Notes: a model not told the origin generated them from the sequence alone. A DNA stretch of 53,235 nucleotides from Planctomycetota bacterium (GCA_016125255.1 WGMD01000032.1:1-53235); one strand, 5' to 3'; counted from the stretch's first letter, positions 23,925 to 32,468 are shown. Program-made: numbers and translations.

Positions 23925-24572
23925 TCAATTTTCATTTTCCTCTTTCAGCGACCTCGTCATCCGATCGACGATCCATCTTCCCCGCGCCGCCGCTTCGTCC
24001 TCGGCGAGCATGACGTAGCGTTCCTCGGTCCCGGTGCACCAGGTCATGATCGCCAGATCGATCAGCGCGACCGTCGGCACGGCGCGCTCCAGCACCTCGC
24101 GCAGCTCCGTGATGCCCGGCCGATCGTCGAACTTCGCCTCACCGATCAGCGCCTCAAGCTGCTCGCGCACCGGCGCCAGCGCCTCGTCGCCCGGCGGCTC
24201 GACATCCAGGGGCTCGAGCTTGGCGAGCCGGTACGGCTCGTGCGCGACTTCCTCGATGATCCGCGCCCGGCAAACGCCCTGAAGCAGCAGCACGTACCGC
24301 CCGTCGGACAATCCCTGATACTGCACGATGTACCCGAGGCACACGTTGGGCCGAATCGGCGGATGACCGTCCGCGTATTCCTTCTCGTTGACCGGGCCGT
24401 CGAACACGGCCATGGCGATGAGCCCGTTGGAGTCCAGCGCTTCGCCGGTCATCTGACGATAGCGCGGCTCGAAAATATGCAGCGGCAGCGCCACATGCGG
24501 CAAAAGCACGCAATCCGCCAGCGGAAACAGCGGCATCGCCTTGTTGAAATCAATCGATAACGTCTCGGACAT
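23925..24572 (-). CDS. Lon-substrate-binding-domain protein (LonN-like)
   Basis: 215 residues without the ATPase and protease parts of Lon. It starts MPLFPLADCVLLPHVALPLH and has IFEPRYRQMTGEAL, the signature of the Lon N-terminal (PUA-like) domain, then VCLGYIVQYQGLSDGRYVLL and GVCRARIIEE. Stand-alone proteins of this kind are widespread; their role is not settled, though substrate binding for proteolysis is often proposed. The C-terminal 80 residues are helical. Two short genes on the same strand lie upstream. Confidence 0.92.
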   Translation of the reverse strand: MSETLSIDFNKAMPLFPLADCVLLPHVALPLHIFEPRYRQMTGEALDSNGLIAMAVFDGPVNEKEYADGHPPIRPNVCLGYIVQYQGLSDGRYVLLLQGVCRARIIEEVAHEPYRLAKLEPLDVEPPGDEALAPVREQLEALIGEAKFDDRPGITELREVLERAVPTVALIDLAIMTWCTGTEERYVMLAEDEAAARGRWIVDRMTRSLKEENEN

Positions 24573-24599
24573 GTCACATCATAGTCGCCGAACACCGAC

Positions 24600-25037
24600 T
24601 CATCCGGCGCGCATCTGCTTGACGGCCACGGCGACGTCCTTGCCTTCAACCGCCGCGCCGGCGGACTTCAAATGTTTGACCGCCGCGCCCGTGGCCTGAC
24701 CGTCGTTGCCCGCCGCCTTGATGGCGTCGGCGACGGGGGCGAGCGCGGCGACGATCTGCTCGACGCTCAATGTCTTGGGCATCAGGTCACCGAGCACCTC
24801 ATTCTCCTTCGCGAGCTTTTCCTTGACCGCCGGATCGCCGCTGAGGCCGATCGTCTCTTCGTTGGACTTGATGATCTTGCGGATCACCGCCACGGCCTCC
24901 TCGTCGGTGATGGCGCGTGCCTGGCGGGTTTCGGTCATCTGCAGATCGCCGAGCGTGACGCGCAGGATTTCCTTGGCGAGCACATCCTTGGCCTTCATCG
25001 CCGCGATCATGCGGGCTTTGACTTCATCGATGAGCAT
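24600..25037 (-). CDS. yqeY: GatB/YqeY domain-containing protein
   Basis: 145 residues from the ATG at 25037 (MLIDEVKARMIAAMKAKD). The frame extends upstream to 25283 but that part lies inside the DUF1080 gene. Motifs: AMKAKDVLAKEILRVTLGDL, AVAVIRKIIKSNEETIGL, KENEVLGDLMPKTLSVEQI and the tail helical hairpin GNDGQATGAAVKHLKS typical of YqeY, which resembles the tRNA-binding tail of GatB. Its role is not established. It lies 20 nt behind the DUF1080 gene. Confidence 0.93.
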   Translation of the reverse strand: MLIDEVKARMIAAMKAKDVLAKEILRVTLGDLQMTETRQARAITDEEAVAVIRKIIKSNEETIGLSGDPAVKEKLAKENEVLGDLMPKTLSVEQIVAALAPVADAIKAAGNDGQATGAAVKHLKSAGAAVEGKDVAVAVKQMRAG

Positions 25038-25057
25038 GGTGGATTTCCGTAAAGCGA

Positions 25058-25729
25058 TCAGTCGAGTTTCTTGACGCGGATGTTGCGGAACCAGACTTCG
25101 TTGCCGTGGTCCTGAAGCTGAATGCGCCCGGGCAGGCGGCAGTAGTCTTCGTGCGCCTTGAATTTGCTGGCCGCCAGCGCGTCCTTGAACTGCTGGCTGT
25201 CCAGGTCGATCTGCATGACGAGCTTGCCGTTGAGGTAATGTTCGAGATGCGAGCCGTTGGCGACGATCTTCGCCGTGTTCCATTCGCCGACGGGATTGAG
25301 CTTCTTCTGATCGTTGGCGGGGATCAGGTCATAGAGCGCCGCGGCGCGGTGCGTGCCGTTGGGGCCCTTGTTGGCATCGGGGTGCTTCTCATCGTCAAGG
25401 ACCTGGTATTCGGGGCCCAGCGCCTGTTTGCCGTAGTTGGTGAAACGGTACTTGACGCCGCTGTTGCCGCCGGAGCTGATCTTCCATTCGAATTCCAGTT
25501 CGAAGTTCAGGTAGGTGTCTTTGGTGAACAGGTCGCCGTGGCCGGTGGTGCGGTGGATGACGCCATCGGCGACTTCCCAGCCGTCCTTGACGGGCGATCC
25601 GTCGGCCTTGGTCCATCCGTCCAAATCCTTGCCGTCAAAAAGCGTGACCCAACCGGCGTCGGATTGGGCGAAAGCGCACGCGCCGACGGAGAGCGCGACA
25701 AGCAGCATGGTGCGGAAGGCGAATTTCAT
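25058..25729 (-). CDS. Exported DUF1080 (3-keto-disaccharide hydrolase-like) protein
   Basis: About 223 residues from the ATG at 25729 with GAGG 9 nt upstream. Signal peptide MKFAFRTMLLVALSVGACAF, cut near FAQS. The domain has WVTLFDGKDLDGWTK, LFTKDTYLNFELEFEWKISS, NSGVKYRF, GPEYQVLDDEKHPD, GEWNTAKIVANGSHLEHYLN, GRIQLQDHGNEVWFRNIRVK. This is the DUF1080 concanavalin-like fold, expanded in planctomycetes and linked to disaccharide and 3-keto-sugar cleavage. Exported and likely periplasmic; substrate not predictable. Confidence 0.93.
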   Translation of the reverse strand: MKFAFRTMLLVALSVGACAFAQSDAGWVTLFDGKDLDGWTKADGSPVKDGWEVADGVIHRTTGHGDLFTKDTYLNFELEFEWKISSGGNSGVKYRFTNYGKQALGPEYQVLDDEKHPDANKGPNGTHRAAALYDLIPANDQKKLNPVGEWNTAKIVANGSHLEHYLNGKLVMQIDLDSQQFKDALAASKFKAHEDYCRLPGRIQLQDHGNEVWFRNIRVKKLD

Positions 25730-25807
25730 GGCGGGTATCCTCAGAGGTTGGCGGGTCCAAAACGGAGCGACATTATAAACGCGCCCCGCCCGGCCCGACA
25801 GTCCGCC

Positions 25808-25945
25808 AAAAAAAGAAGCCCGCGCCATGGGAACATGACGCGGGCGGAAACAAGAATCGGGGGAAAGTCTCGGACGCGTGGGTCTGGCGGTCATGGCCAG
25901 TCAAGCCCGCGACGGAGACTCGTGCTCCCGGCACATAGATATACG
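25808..25945 (-). ncRNA. Candidate small RNA A of a tandem pair
   Basis: On the minus strand this segment ends in a terminator: GCCCGCG-T-CATG / CATG-G-CGCGGGC stem, TTCC loop (25818-25845), then TTCTTTTTTT. Upstream, GGGCTTGACTGGCC and AGACCCACGCGTCCGA match the second segment at 26052-26205 with few differences, and both share CGTAT (likely -10 region) followed by ATGTG. No ribosome site or conserved frame. It lies between the DUF1080 start and the plus-strand lipid kinase, so it could also be a leader, but the terminator is strong. Confidence 0.55.
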
Positions 25946-26008
25946 ACACAAACGCACGCGCCTGCGAGTGGGGAAACCCTGTAAGTGGTTTCCATGACAT
26001 GCAAAATT

Positions 26009-26043
26009 CCCGGCAAAATGAGCACATTTTGCGATACCCGGGA
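26009..26043. repeat. Hairpin between the two sRNA candidates
   Basis: CCCGG-CAAAATG-AGCA-CATTTTG-CGATA-CCCGGG: a 7-bp inner stem, bulge, and outer CCGG pairing. GGGTATCGC on the minus strand of this hairpin also occurs near 26173-26181. Confidence 0.6.
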
Positions 26044-26051
26044 AAAACAAT

Positions 26052-26205
26052 TCAAAAGAAAACCCGCGTCAGCGGAGGGGACGACCACTGACACGGGCAA
26101 AAACGAACGGGTGGTCGGGAAAAAATTCGGACGGGCGGGTCTTCGCTTTGAAGGCCAGTGAAGCCACCCGGGCGATACCCTTCCCTGCCACACATCCTTT
26201 AATAC
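26052..26205 (-). ncRNA. Candidate small RNA B of a tandem pair
   Basis: On the minus strand it ends in a 14-bp stem with wobble pairs (GCCCGTGTCAGTGG / CCGCTGACGCGGGT, C-rich loop TCGTCCCCT, 26062-26098) followed by TTTTCTTTT. It carries GGTGGCTTCACTGGCC and AGACCCGCCCGTCCGA, matching RNA A, and CGTATTAA as possible -10. Compensating base changes in the terminator stems of A and B suggest conserved structure rather than protein coding. Confidence 0.55.
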
Positions 26206-26245
26206 GTTGACGAAGCGCGTTTGTGCGATTGGGGTTTGCCCGGAA

Positions 26246-26271
26246 GGCGGAGAGACCCAAGTCTCCCCGCC
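26246..26271. repeat. Diverged palindrome of the GACTTNAGTC family
   Basis: Arms GGCGGAGAGAC and GTCTCCCCGCC, centre CCAA, followed by CTCGACG. It lies just upstream of the lipid kinase gene. Confidence 0.75.
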
Positions 26272-26311
26272 TCGACGCGCGTGAACATCGCAGACGTTAA
26301 ACTGTTCGCCC

Positions 26312-27214
26312 ATGACCGACACGGCTCCGCGCAAGATCGCCATTGCCGCCAATCCCTACAGCGGCAAGAAGGCCAACCGGCAGCGGCTCGAAACGCTGAC
26401 GGCGGCGCTGCGCGCGGGGGGATGGCAGCCGGTGCAGATGTGGGACAAGAACGGACTGGGCGAGGCGCTGGCGGACCCGGATTTCGCCGGGCAGTATCGC
26501 TGCGTCGTCGCCGCGGGGGGCGACGGGACGCTGCTGCATGTGATCAATGCGCGGCCGCCGGCGCCGGTGGCGGCGTACCCGATGGGCAACGAAAACCTGT
26601 TCGCCCGGCAGTTCGGCCTGCGCGCCGATCCGGCGCAGCTTCTGTCGATTCTCGAATCGGGTCACGAACGCCGCGTCGACCTGGGCTCGTGCAATGGCAA
26701 GCTGTTCACGATCGTCGCCAGCGCCGGCTTCGACGGGCGCGTGGCCCACGACCTTGCGGCCTGGCGCGCGCAAGGCGACAAACTCCGCCGGGTCGGACGC
26801 CTGAGCTACACCCGCCCGATCCTCCGCGCGATGTTCGATTACGACTACCCCACGATGAGGGTCACGGCCGACGGACAGACGTTCACCGGCTGCCTCGTGA
26901 TGGTGTTCAATCTCCCGCAGTACGGTTTGAACATGCCGCTCGCCCCGCAGGCCGACCCGCATGACGGGCAGCTCGATTACGTCATCTTCGAGCGGCCGGG
27001 CACGATGGCGCTGGCGGGTTACGCGATGTCGGTGTTCATGCGTCGTCACATGCGTCGCTCCGACGTGCATACCGGCCGGGCGCGCGAGCTGCGCATCGAA
27101 TGCGATTACCCCGTGCCGATCGAAATCGACGGCGACCCCTTCAACGCTGCCCCGGCGAATCTGCGGGTTTTACCGGGCGAAATGCGGTTGTTGGTCCCGC
27201 CCGCCGTGACGTGA
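26312..27214 (+). CDS. Diacylglycerol/lipid kinase family protein
   Basis: 300 residues. DAGK catalytic domain: IAIAANPYSGKK at the start, VVAAGGDGTLLHVI with the GGDGT nucleotide loop (about 65-78), and MGNENLFARQF in place of the usual GTGNDFAR block. LGSCNGKLFTIVASAGFDGRV and the C-terminal IEIDGDPF are also typical. It presumably phosphorylates diacylglycerol, sphingosine or an undecaprenol-like lipid; the substrate cannot be told. The Thr-to-Asn and Asp-to-Asn changes in the second motif are odd and could lower activity. Convergent with the beta-propeller gene. Confidence 0.88.
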   Translation: MTDTAPRKIAIAANPYSGKKANRQRLETLTAALRAGGWQPVQMWDKNGLGEALADPDFAGQYRCVVAAGGDGTLLHVINARPPAPVAAYPMGNENLFARQFGLRADPAQLLSILESGHERRVDLGSCNGKLFTIVASAGFDGRVAHDLAAWRAQGDKLRRVGRLSYTRPILRAMFDYDYPTMRVTADGQTFTGCLVMVFNLPQYGLNMPLAPQADPHDGQLDYVIFERPGTMALAGYAMSVFMRRHMRRSDVHTGRARELRIECDYPVPIEIDGDPFNAAPANLRVLPGEMRLLVPPAVT

Positions 27215-27236
27215 GCCCGCTCGGCGCGTGACTCAT

Positions 27237-28217
27237 CTAATCGTGTACGACGAACACGCGTAGTTCCGCCGCCTGCGCTCCGCGATGCGGAATCGCCACG
27301 AACAGCCGGGCGAGTTCGGGCACGAATTTGCTGGTGCGGGCGCCCGGCTCGGTGGGGATCGAGGCATGGAGCCGATACGTGTCCGCATCGGTCTGCTCGA
27401 ACACGTCGACGCGCCCCGCCCCGCCGCTCACATACACGCGCCGCCGGGCGGCATCGTGATACACATCGTCCGCATCGCCGACGCAGGCCACGTCGGCAAC
27501 GACCTTGCCGCTTTGCGTATCGAGCACCAGCAGCTTCGCGGGCCGGCGACAGGCGACGATGAGCCGGTGGTTCGCGTCGTCCAGCGCCATCGGAAAATTG
27601 GACGCGGCGGCTTTGACGGGCCATGTCGCGATCACCGCATGTTTCTGACGATCGATCACAGCGATGTGCCCCGCCGACGGCACGTTGACAAAAATGCGCT
27701 CGCCCTGCGATTCGAGTTGGAACGATTCGGGGTGTCCGTCGAGTTTGATGCGTGCTTCGACGACGCGCCGGTCGGGATCGATGACCGCCAGCGCCCCGTC
27801 GCCGTAGCCGATGTAGACGCGCCGGGCGGCCGGGTCGAAGCGCACGTTGTCCGCATCGTCGAGATCGCCGATGGTTGCGACGGGTTTGAGGTCGGCATCG
27901 TAGACGTGACACCGCCCGTCGCCGCCCGCCGCGGCGAAAAGCTGGCGCGTCTGCGGATCGACGACCATGCCCGTCGGCGTGCGCAGGTCCTTGAGCGTGG
28001 CGATGCGCTGACCGGCCGCGGCGTCGATGACTTCGATCGTGTCATTGCCCAGCGCCGCCACGAAAAGCCGATGCGACGCGGGGTCGTAGAACAGATGGTC
28101 GATGCGGCCCTCGACGCCCGGCAGGGCGATCGAACGCTCGAGCGTCAGCGGTTCGTCCGCCGACGACGGCAGCGCGGCGATGAGGATGAACAGACCGGTG
28201 AGAAATGCTGCACGCAT
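27237..28217 (-). CDS. Exported YVTN/NHL-like beta-propeller protein
   Basis: 326 residues. Signal peptide MRAAFLTGLFILIAALPSSA. The rest is a repeated blade pattern: HLFYDPASHRLFVAALGNDT, IEVIDAAAGQRIATLKDL, VVDPQTRQLFAAAGGDGRCH, VRFDPAARRVYIGYGDGALA, VIDPDRRVVEARI, DDANHRLIVACRRPAKLLVL. This is the YVTN/NHL seven-bladed propeller of extracytoplasmic proteins. No catalytic residues are apparent. It follows the polyprenyl synthase gene by 40 nt on the same strand. Confidence 0.88.
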   Translation of the reverse strand: MRAAFLTGLFILIAALPSSADEPLTLERSIALPGVEGRIDHLFYDPASHRLFVAALGNDTIEVIDAAAGQRIATLKDLRTPTGMVVDPQTRQLFAAAGGDGRCHVYDADLKPVATIGDLDDADNVRFDPAARRVYIGYGDGALAVIDPDRRVVEARIKLDGHPESFQLESQGERIFVNVPSAGHIAVIDRQKHAVIATWPVKAAASNFPMALDDANHRLIVACRRPAKLLVLDTQSGKVVADVACVGDADDVYHDAARRRVYVSGGAGRVDVFEQTDADTYRLHASIPTEPGARTSKFVPELARLFVAIPHRGAQAAELRVFVVHD

Positions 28218-28257
28218 GCGAGGCCTCCTTCGCCTTGCGTTCCCGGCCGGAAGCGGA

Positions 28258-29259
28258 TCAGAAACTGCGATTGATCACCGCGTCGGCGATCGTCATCAGC
28301 GTCGCGCGGGCCGGGGAATCGGAGACGCACATTAACGCCGCCTTCGCCTGCTCGATGAACTGCTCGGCCCGGCGGCGCGCATACGGCAGGGCATCGGAGT
28401 CGATGAGCACCTGACCGACCTTGCGCGCCTGATCCGGGCCGGGCGTGCGAAGCAGGTTGAGGAGCATCTGCCGATCCGCCGCCGCGGCGGTTTCGAGGCG
28501 GTGAATGAGCGGGAGCGTGAGCTTGCCTTTTTCCAGGTCCTTGCCGAGCGATTTGCCGACGACGCTCGCGTCGCCGGTCAGGTCCAGCACATCGTCGATG
28601 ATCTGGAACGCCGCGCCGATCAGTTCGCCGTAGCGGTTCATCTCGTCGCACACGTGCCGGTCCGCCCCGCTGAACATCGCGCCCAGCCGGCAGCCCACGC
28701 CGCAGAGCGACGCGGTCTTGCGGCGGATGATGTCGAAGTACGTCTGCTCGTCCAGCGACCAGTTGTTGCGGTTGTGCAGTTGAAGCAGTTCGCCTTCGCA
28801 GACGGTGTTGGTCGTCGCCGCGATGAGCCGGGCGGCGGCCTGCGAGTCGAGCGAGGAGCAAAGATGGTACGAATGGCTGATGAGGTAGTCGCCGAGCATC
28901 ACCGCCGCCTCGTTGCCGCGGAGCTGATTGATCGTCGTGACCTTGCGGCGGACGTCCTGCTCGTCGAGCACATCGTCATGCACCAGCGTCGCCATGTGCA
29001 CCATCTCGACGACCGTCGCCAGCGTGCGATGCTCATCGCGCAGTTGCCCGTCGCTCGACGTGGCCAGCCCGCTGAGCATGACCAACAGCGGGCGCAGCAT
29101 CTTGCCGCGGTACTGCTCCAGGTGTCGCGCCAGATCGTTGACGCATGACAAATCGCTCACCAGCTCGGCGGCGAAGCGCGCTTCGACCTCGCCCAGCTCC
29201 GCCGCGAGCAGCTCCTCAATCGCCTTGTGCTTTTCGCCCAGTGAAAACATGCCGACCAT
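28258..29259 (-). CDS. Polyprenyl diphosphate synthase
   Basis: 333 residues (ATG 29259 or 29250). It condenses isopentenyl diphosphate onto allylic diphosphates to give a long-chain prenyl carrier (octaprenyl-like, for quinones or cell-wall lipids). First aspartate-rich motif LVHDDVLDEQDVRRK (DDVLD at 95-99), GNEAAVMLGDYLIS, CEGELLQ, and second motif FQIIDDVLDLTGD (222-226) followed by GKSLGKDLEKGKLTLPLI. All chain-length and metal-binding signatures of trans-prenyltransferases are present. Exact chain length not predictable. Confidence 0.94.
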   Translation of the reverse strand: MVGMFSLGEKHKAIEELLAAELGEVEARFAAELVSDLSCVNDLARHLEQYRGKMLRPLLVMLSGLATSSDGQLRDEHRTLATVVEMVHMATLVHDDVLDEQDVRRKVTTINQLRGNEAAVMLGDYLISHSYHLCSSLDSQAAARLIAATTNTVCEGELLQLHNRNNWSLDEQTYFDIIRRKTASLCGVGCRLGAMFSGADRHVCDEMNRYGELIGAAFQIIDDVLDLTGDASVVGKSLGKDLEKGKLTLPLIHRLETAAAADRQMLLNLLRTPGPDQARKVGQVLIDSDALPYARRRAEQFIEQAKAALMCVSDSPARATLMTIADAVINRSF

Positions 29260-29294
29260 GGTAGGAGAACTGGGGGGCGGGGGGAAGGGGGTTG

Positions 29295-29498
29295 GGGAAG
29301 GGGATCGGGGATCGGGGGGTGGGGATCGGGGTTTCTAGTTTCTAGTTTCTAGTTTCTAGTTTCGGATTTCGCGACGAAGCGCGCTTGGGCTTCGGGGCCA
29401 CCCTCACCCCAGCCCTCTCCCGGCGGGAGAGGGGGCCGGAACTCCCACCCCGATCCCCGATCCCAAACCCCCGATCCCCATCCCCCGATCCCCCCTCA
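29295..29498. repeat. Low-complexity G-rich tract, TTTCTAG tandem repeat and foldback
   Basis: Contains GGGGATCGGGGATCGGGG with further G runs (29299-29332), four to five copies of TTTCTAG (about 29332-29362), a CACCCTCACCCC/CTCTCCCGGCGGGAGAG foldback (29400-29432) and a CCCCGATCCC tract (29446-29498). No gene seen. The G runs could form a quadruplex on the plus strand. Confidence 0.85.
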
Positions 29499-31328
29499 AC
29501 GCTCCATTCTCGCCCGGATCATCGCCGTCAGTTCCGCGCGGTTTTCGACGGACGTGTCCAATCGGAACGGCTCGCCGATGGTGACGACCGCGCGGCTTGG
29601 GCGCACGTAGGCCCAGAGGGGGTTGTTCGTGTATCGCGGGCCGGTGATGTGAACGGGGACGATCCATGCTTCGCCGCGTTGGGCGATGAGTCCGACACCC
29701 GGACCGAACGGCAGCATCGGGCCGCCGGTCTGGTTGACGCGTCCCTCGGGGAAGATGCCCACGACCTGCCCGTCGCGCAGCGCATGGATCGCCGCCAGCG
29801 CCGCTCGGCCGTCGCGCTCGCCCCGCCGCACGCCGATCGGTTCGATGATCCGCCACAGCCACCCGAACGTCCCGGTCATGTACTCGCGCGCCATCATCCA
29901 ATGCACCATGCGCGGCAGCGCCGCCTGAATCAGCGCCGGGTCCACGCCCGAGGTGTGATTGCTCACGACGAGCACCGCCCCGCGGCGCGGCAGACGATGA
30001 CGCCCGCGCACGATCAACCGGTGCACCGCCTGCGTGTACCATCGCAAAAAGCGCCAGAGCACATTGATCCGCCTTGTCGCGCCCGGGCCGCTCGTCACGT
30101 ATCGCCACCCGCCCCACGCCGCCGCCGACATCAGCCCGACGCCCATCACGATCGCCGCCGGCCGCATGGACGCATCCGTCGACGGCAGCTTCCAGATCAA
30201 TCCCGCCAACACCACCTTGCCAAACTCCGTGATGATCTCCTTCGCCGCGAAAACCCGCCCGCGGAGGTAGTCGGGCGTGATGCGCTGAAGGAGCGTGTTA
30301 AGCGGGACGAGCAGCGCCCCGGCACTGATGCCCGTCAACAGCGCGATCGCGACGCCGATGGCGAACGTCGGCACGATCATCTGAAGCGCGATGAAAAGTC
30401 CGCAGCCAAAAAGCCCGACCGTCATGAGCAGTTCCGTGCCGAGCCGTGTGTTCATCGCGCCGAGGATCACCGCGCCGATGAGCATGCCGAGTCCGACCGG
30501 CGCCGCGACGAGGCCGAACGATTCGATGTCGCCGCCGTAGAGCGTGACGTTCACCACCGCCAGCGCGGGCATGTAAATCGACGTGCCGGTCCAGACGATC
30601 GCGGCCGTGAGGATCAGCATCGTGACCGGCCGATGCGCGACGGCGTAGCGCAGACCGTCGTGAATCTCGCGCACGGTCCGCATCGGCGTATGCACGACAA
30701 AACCCGTCCGCCGCTCGGCCTTGGCCCACGGGGTCTTCATGAAAATCCAGAACGTCCCGCTGATCATGTAGCACGCCGCGGCGATCCCGATGACGCTCGT
30801 CGCCGACTCTTTGGCCAGCGGGCCCCCGATGATGAATCCGATCAGGTTGCCGATGATGCCCATCGACACGACGGCGGCGTTGGCGCGCGTCAGCATCGCT
30901 TCGCCGACGACGTTGGGCACGACGCTCAACTTCGCCGGCACGAACGTCGCCGCCATCACGCCGATGACCCCCATCATCGTCCACACCATCCATCGATCGT
31001 TCACCTCGATCGCCGCCCCGCGCATCTGCGGCATGAACAAAAACGCCCCCAGCACCGCCACACCCCTCAGTTCATCCGCCGCGAAAAGCACCCACTTCCG
31101 CGGCAACCGATCGCTGATCCAACCCGCGATCGGGCTCCATAAGAGATATGGCAGAAAGAAAAAGAAATCGATCCCCGACTGAATCGACGAATTGTCCACC
31201 CCCTTGCCCGCGTAACCCAGCAGCGACAGGGCCGCGAACATCGCCATCCGGTCCCCCACCCCGCTCGCGAACGTGCTCGACCAGAGCAGATGAAAACTCA
31301 AATTGCGACCCAGCGACGGCTCACCCAT
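29496..31328 (-). CDS. MFS transporter fused to 1-acylglycerol-3-phosphate acyltransferase
   Basis: About 610 residues from the ATG at 31328 (MGEPSLGRNLSF); the open frame runs on to 32513 but that part is antisense to hemB. Residues 1-400 are a 12-helix-type MFS permease (GWISDRLPRKWVLFAADELR between helices 2 and 3 is the loop motif). The last 200 are a PlsC-type acyltransferase: VLVVSNHTSGVDPALIQ (NHx4D motif), FPEGRVNQTGGP and PFGPGVGLIAQRG, VPVHITGP. Such fusions are thought to couple lysophospholipid flipping to re-acylation in the inner membrane, by analogy with LplT and Aas. Confidence 0.92.
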   Translation of the reverse strand: MGEPSLGRNLSFHLLWSSTFASGVGDRMAMFAALSLLGYAGKGVDNSSIQSGIDFFFFLPYLLWSPIAGWISDRLPRKWVLFAADELRGVAVLGAFLFMPQMRGAAIEVNDRWMVWTMMGVIGVMAATFVPAKLSVVPNVVGEAMLTRANAAVVSMGIIGNLIGFIIGGPLAKESATSVIGIAAACYMISGTFWIFMKTPWAKAERRTGFVVHTPMRTVREIHDGLRYAVAHRPVTMLILTAAIVWTGTSIYMPALAVVNVTLYGGDIESFGLVAAPVGLGMLIGAVILGAMNTRLGTELLMTVGLFGCGLFIALQMIVPTFAIGVAIALLTGISAGALLVPLNTLLQRITPDYLRGRVFAAKEIITEFGKVVLAGLIWKLPSTDASMRPAAIVMGVGLMSAAAWGGWRYVTSGPGATRRINVLWRFLRWYTQAVHRLIVRGRHRLPRRGAVLVVSNHTSGVDPALIQAALPRMVHWMMAREYMTGTFGWLWRIIEPIGVRRGERDGRAALAAIHALRDGQVVGIFPEGRVNQTGGPMLPFGPGVGLIAQRGEAWIVPVHITGPRYTNNPLWAYVRPSRAVVTIGEPFRLDTSVENRAELTAMIRARMER

Positions 31329-31360
31329 GCGCGTGAATGTATCACGAAAAAATGCTCCCC

Positions 31361-31429
31361 GTTGAGCGACGCCGCTCGTGGCGTGCTTCTCCTCCCGCCG
31401 AAAACCAGCCGCAAGCGGCGTCGCTAAAC
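31361..31429. repeat. GTTTAGC-type palindromic unit
   Basis: GTTGAGCGACGCCGCT (31361-31376) faces AGCGGCGTCGCTAAAC (31414-31429), with one mismatch; a CGCTCGTGGCG hairpin lies inside. It occupies the divergent promoter region between the MFS fusion and hemB. Confidence 0.8.
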
Positions 31430-31460
31430 ATTCCCCCCTCCCCTGCCTTATACTTCTTCC

Positions 31461-32459
31461 ATGCCCGACTCCCCCGATTACCGTCCCTACCTCCGTCCGC
31501 GCCGGCTGCGCCGCGGCAAGGCGCTGCGCGATCTGGTCGCCGATGTGAAGCTCACACCCGATGATCTGTGCATGCCCCTGTTCGTCCGCAATGGGCAGAA
31601 CATCAACAAGCCCGTCCTGTCCATGCCCGGCGTGTCGCAGTTCTCGCCCGACCGCGCCGCCGAGGAAATCGAAGAGCAGGCCGGGGCCGGGCTCAAGTCC
31701 TTCATTCTCTTCGGCGTCACCGACCCCGATCACAAGGACGCCCTCGGCTCCGCCGCGCTCGACGCTTCCAACCCCGTCTGCACCACGCTCCGTCACGTCC
31801 GCGAAACCGGGCTGGACGTGACCCTCATCGCCGACCTGTGCTTCTGCGAGTACACCGATCACGGACACTGCGGCCCCCTGCACGCCGACCCGGACATCAC
31901 CGTCGACAACGACGCCGCGCTCCCCCTGCTCGGCAAACAAGCGCTCGTCCTCGCCGAAAGCGGAGCCGACATCGTCGCGCCCAGCGGGATGATGGACGGT
32001 CAGGTCGGCGCGATCCGACAGGCCCTCGACGCCGCCGGCCGAACCGACACCGCCATCCTCAGCTACTCCGTCAAATTCGCATCCTCGCTGTACGGCCCCT
32101 TCCGTGAAGCCGGTGAAGGTTCCCCGCAGTTCGGCGATCGCCGGGGCTATCAGATGGACTACCGCCGCTCGCGCGAATGGCGCACGGAACTCGAGCTGGA
32201 CATCGCCGAGGGGGCGGACATGGTGATGGTCAAACCCGCCGCGACGTACCTGGACATTCTGCGTCAGGTGCGCGACGCCACCGACCTGCCCGTCGCCGCG
32301 TACCATGTCAGCGGCGAGTACAGCATGATCCACGCCGCCGCCGCCAATGGTTGGCTCGATCTCCAGCACACCGCCGTCGAAGTCACCACCGCCATGAAAC
32401 GCGCCGGCGCCGACCTGATCCTCACCTACTTCGCCCCCAAACTCCTCAAGTGGATCTGA
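31461..32459 (+). CDS. hemB: Delta-aminolevulinic acid dehydratase
   Basis: 332 residues. It condenses two 5-aminolevulinate molecules to porphobilinogen in haem synthesis. The zinc site DLCFCEYTDHGHCG has Cys127, Cys129 and Cys137, so this is the zinc-dependent form. Schiff-base lysines are Lys205 in YSVKFASSLYGPFREA and Lys258 in MVMVKPA. SGMMDGQVGAIRQALD and FGDRRGYQMDYRRSRE are also typical. It stands alone; other haem genes are not nearby. Confidence 0.97.
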   Translation: MPDSPDYRPYLRPRRLRRGKALRDLVADVKLTPDDLCMPLFVRNGQNINKPVLSMPGVSQFSPDRAAEEIEEQAGAGLKSFILFGVTDPDHKDALGSAALDASNPVCTTLRHVRETGLDVTLIADLCFCEYTDHGHCGPLHADPDITVDNDAALPLLGKQALVLAESGADIVAPSGMMDGQVGAIRQALDAAGRTDTAILSYSVKFASSLYGPFREAGEGSPQFGDRRGYQMDYRRSREWRTELELDIAEGADMVMVKPAATYLDILRQVRDATDLPVAAYHVSGEYSMIHAAAANGWLDLQHTAVEVTTAMKRAGADLILTYFAPKLLKWI

Positions 32460-32462
32460 CGA

Positions 32463-32468
32463 TATAAT
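32463..32468 (+). promoter_or_regulatory. Candidate -10 box of mntA-hepT
   Basis: TATAAT 18 nt before the mntA ATG, directly after the hemB stop; no good -35 match at 17 nt. Confidence 0.45.

Noticed and set aside
25891-26352. 153-residue minus-strand frame across the gap before the lipid kinase
   Set aside because: It crosses two terminator-like hairpins and a dispersed palindrome and lacks conserved features; the sRNA reading fits better.
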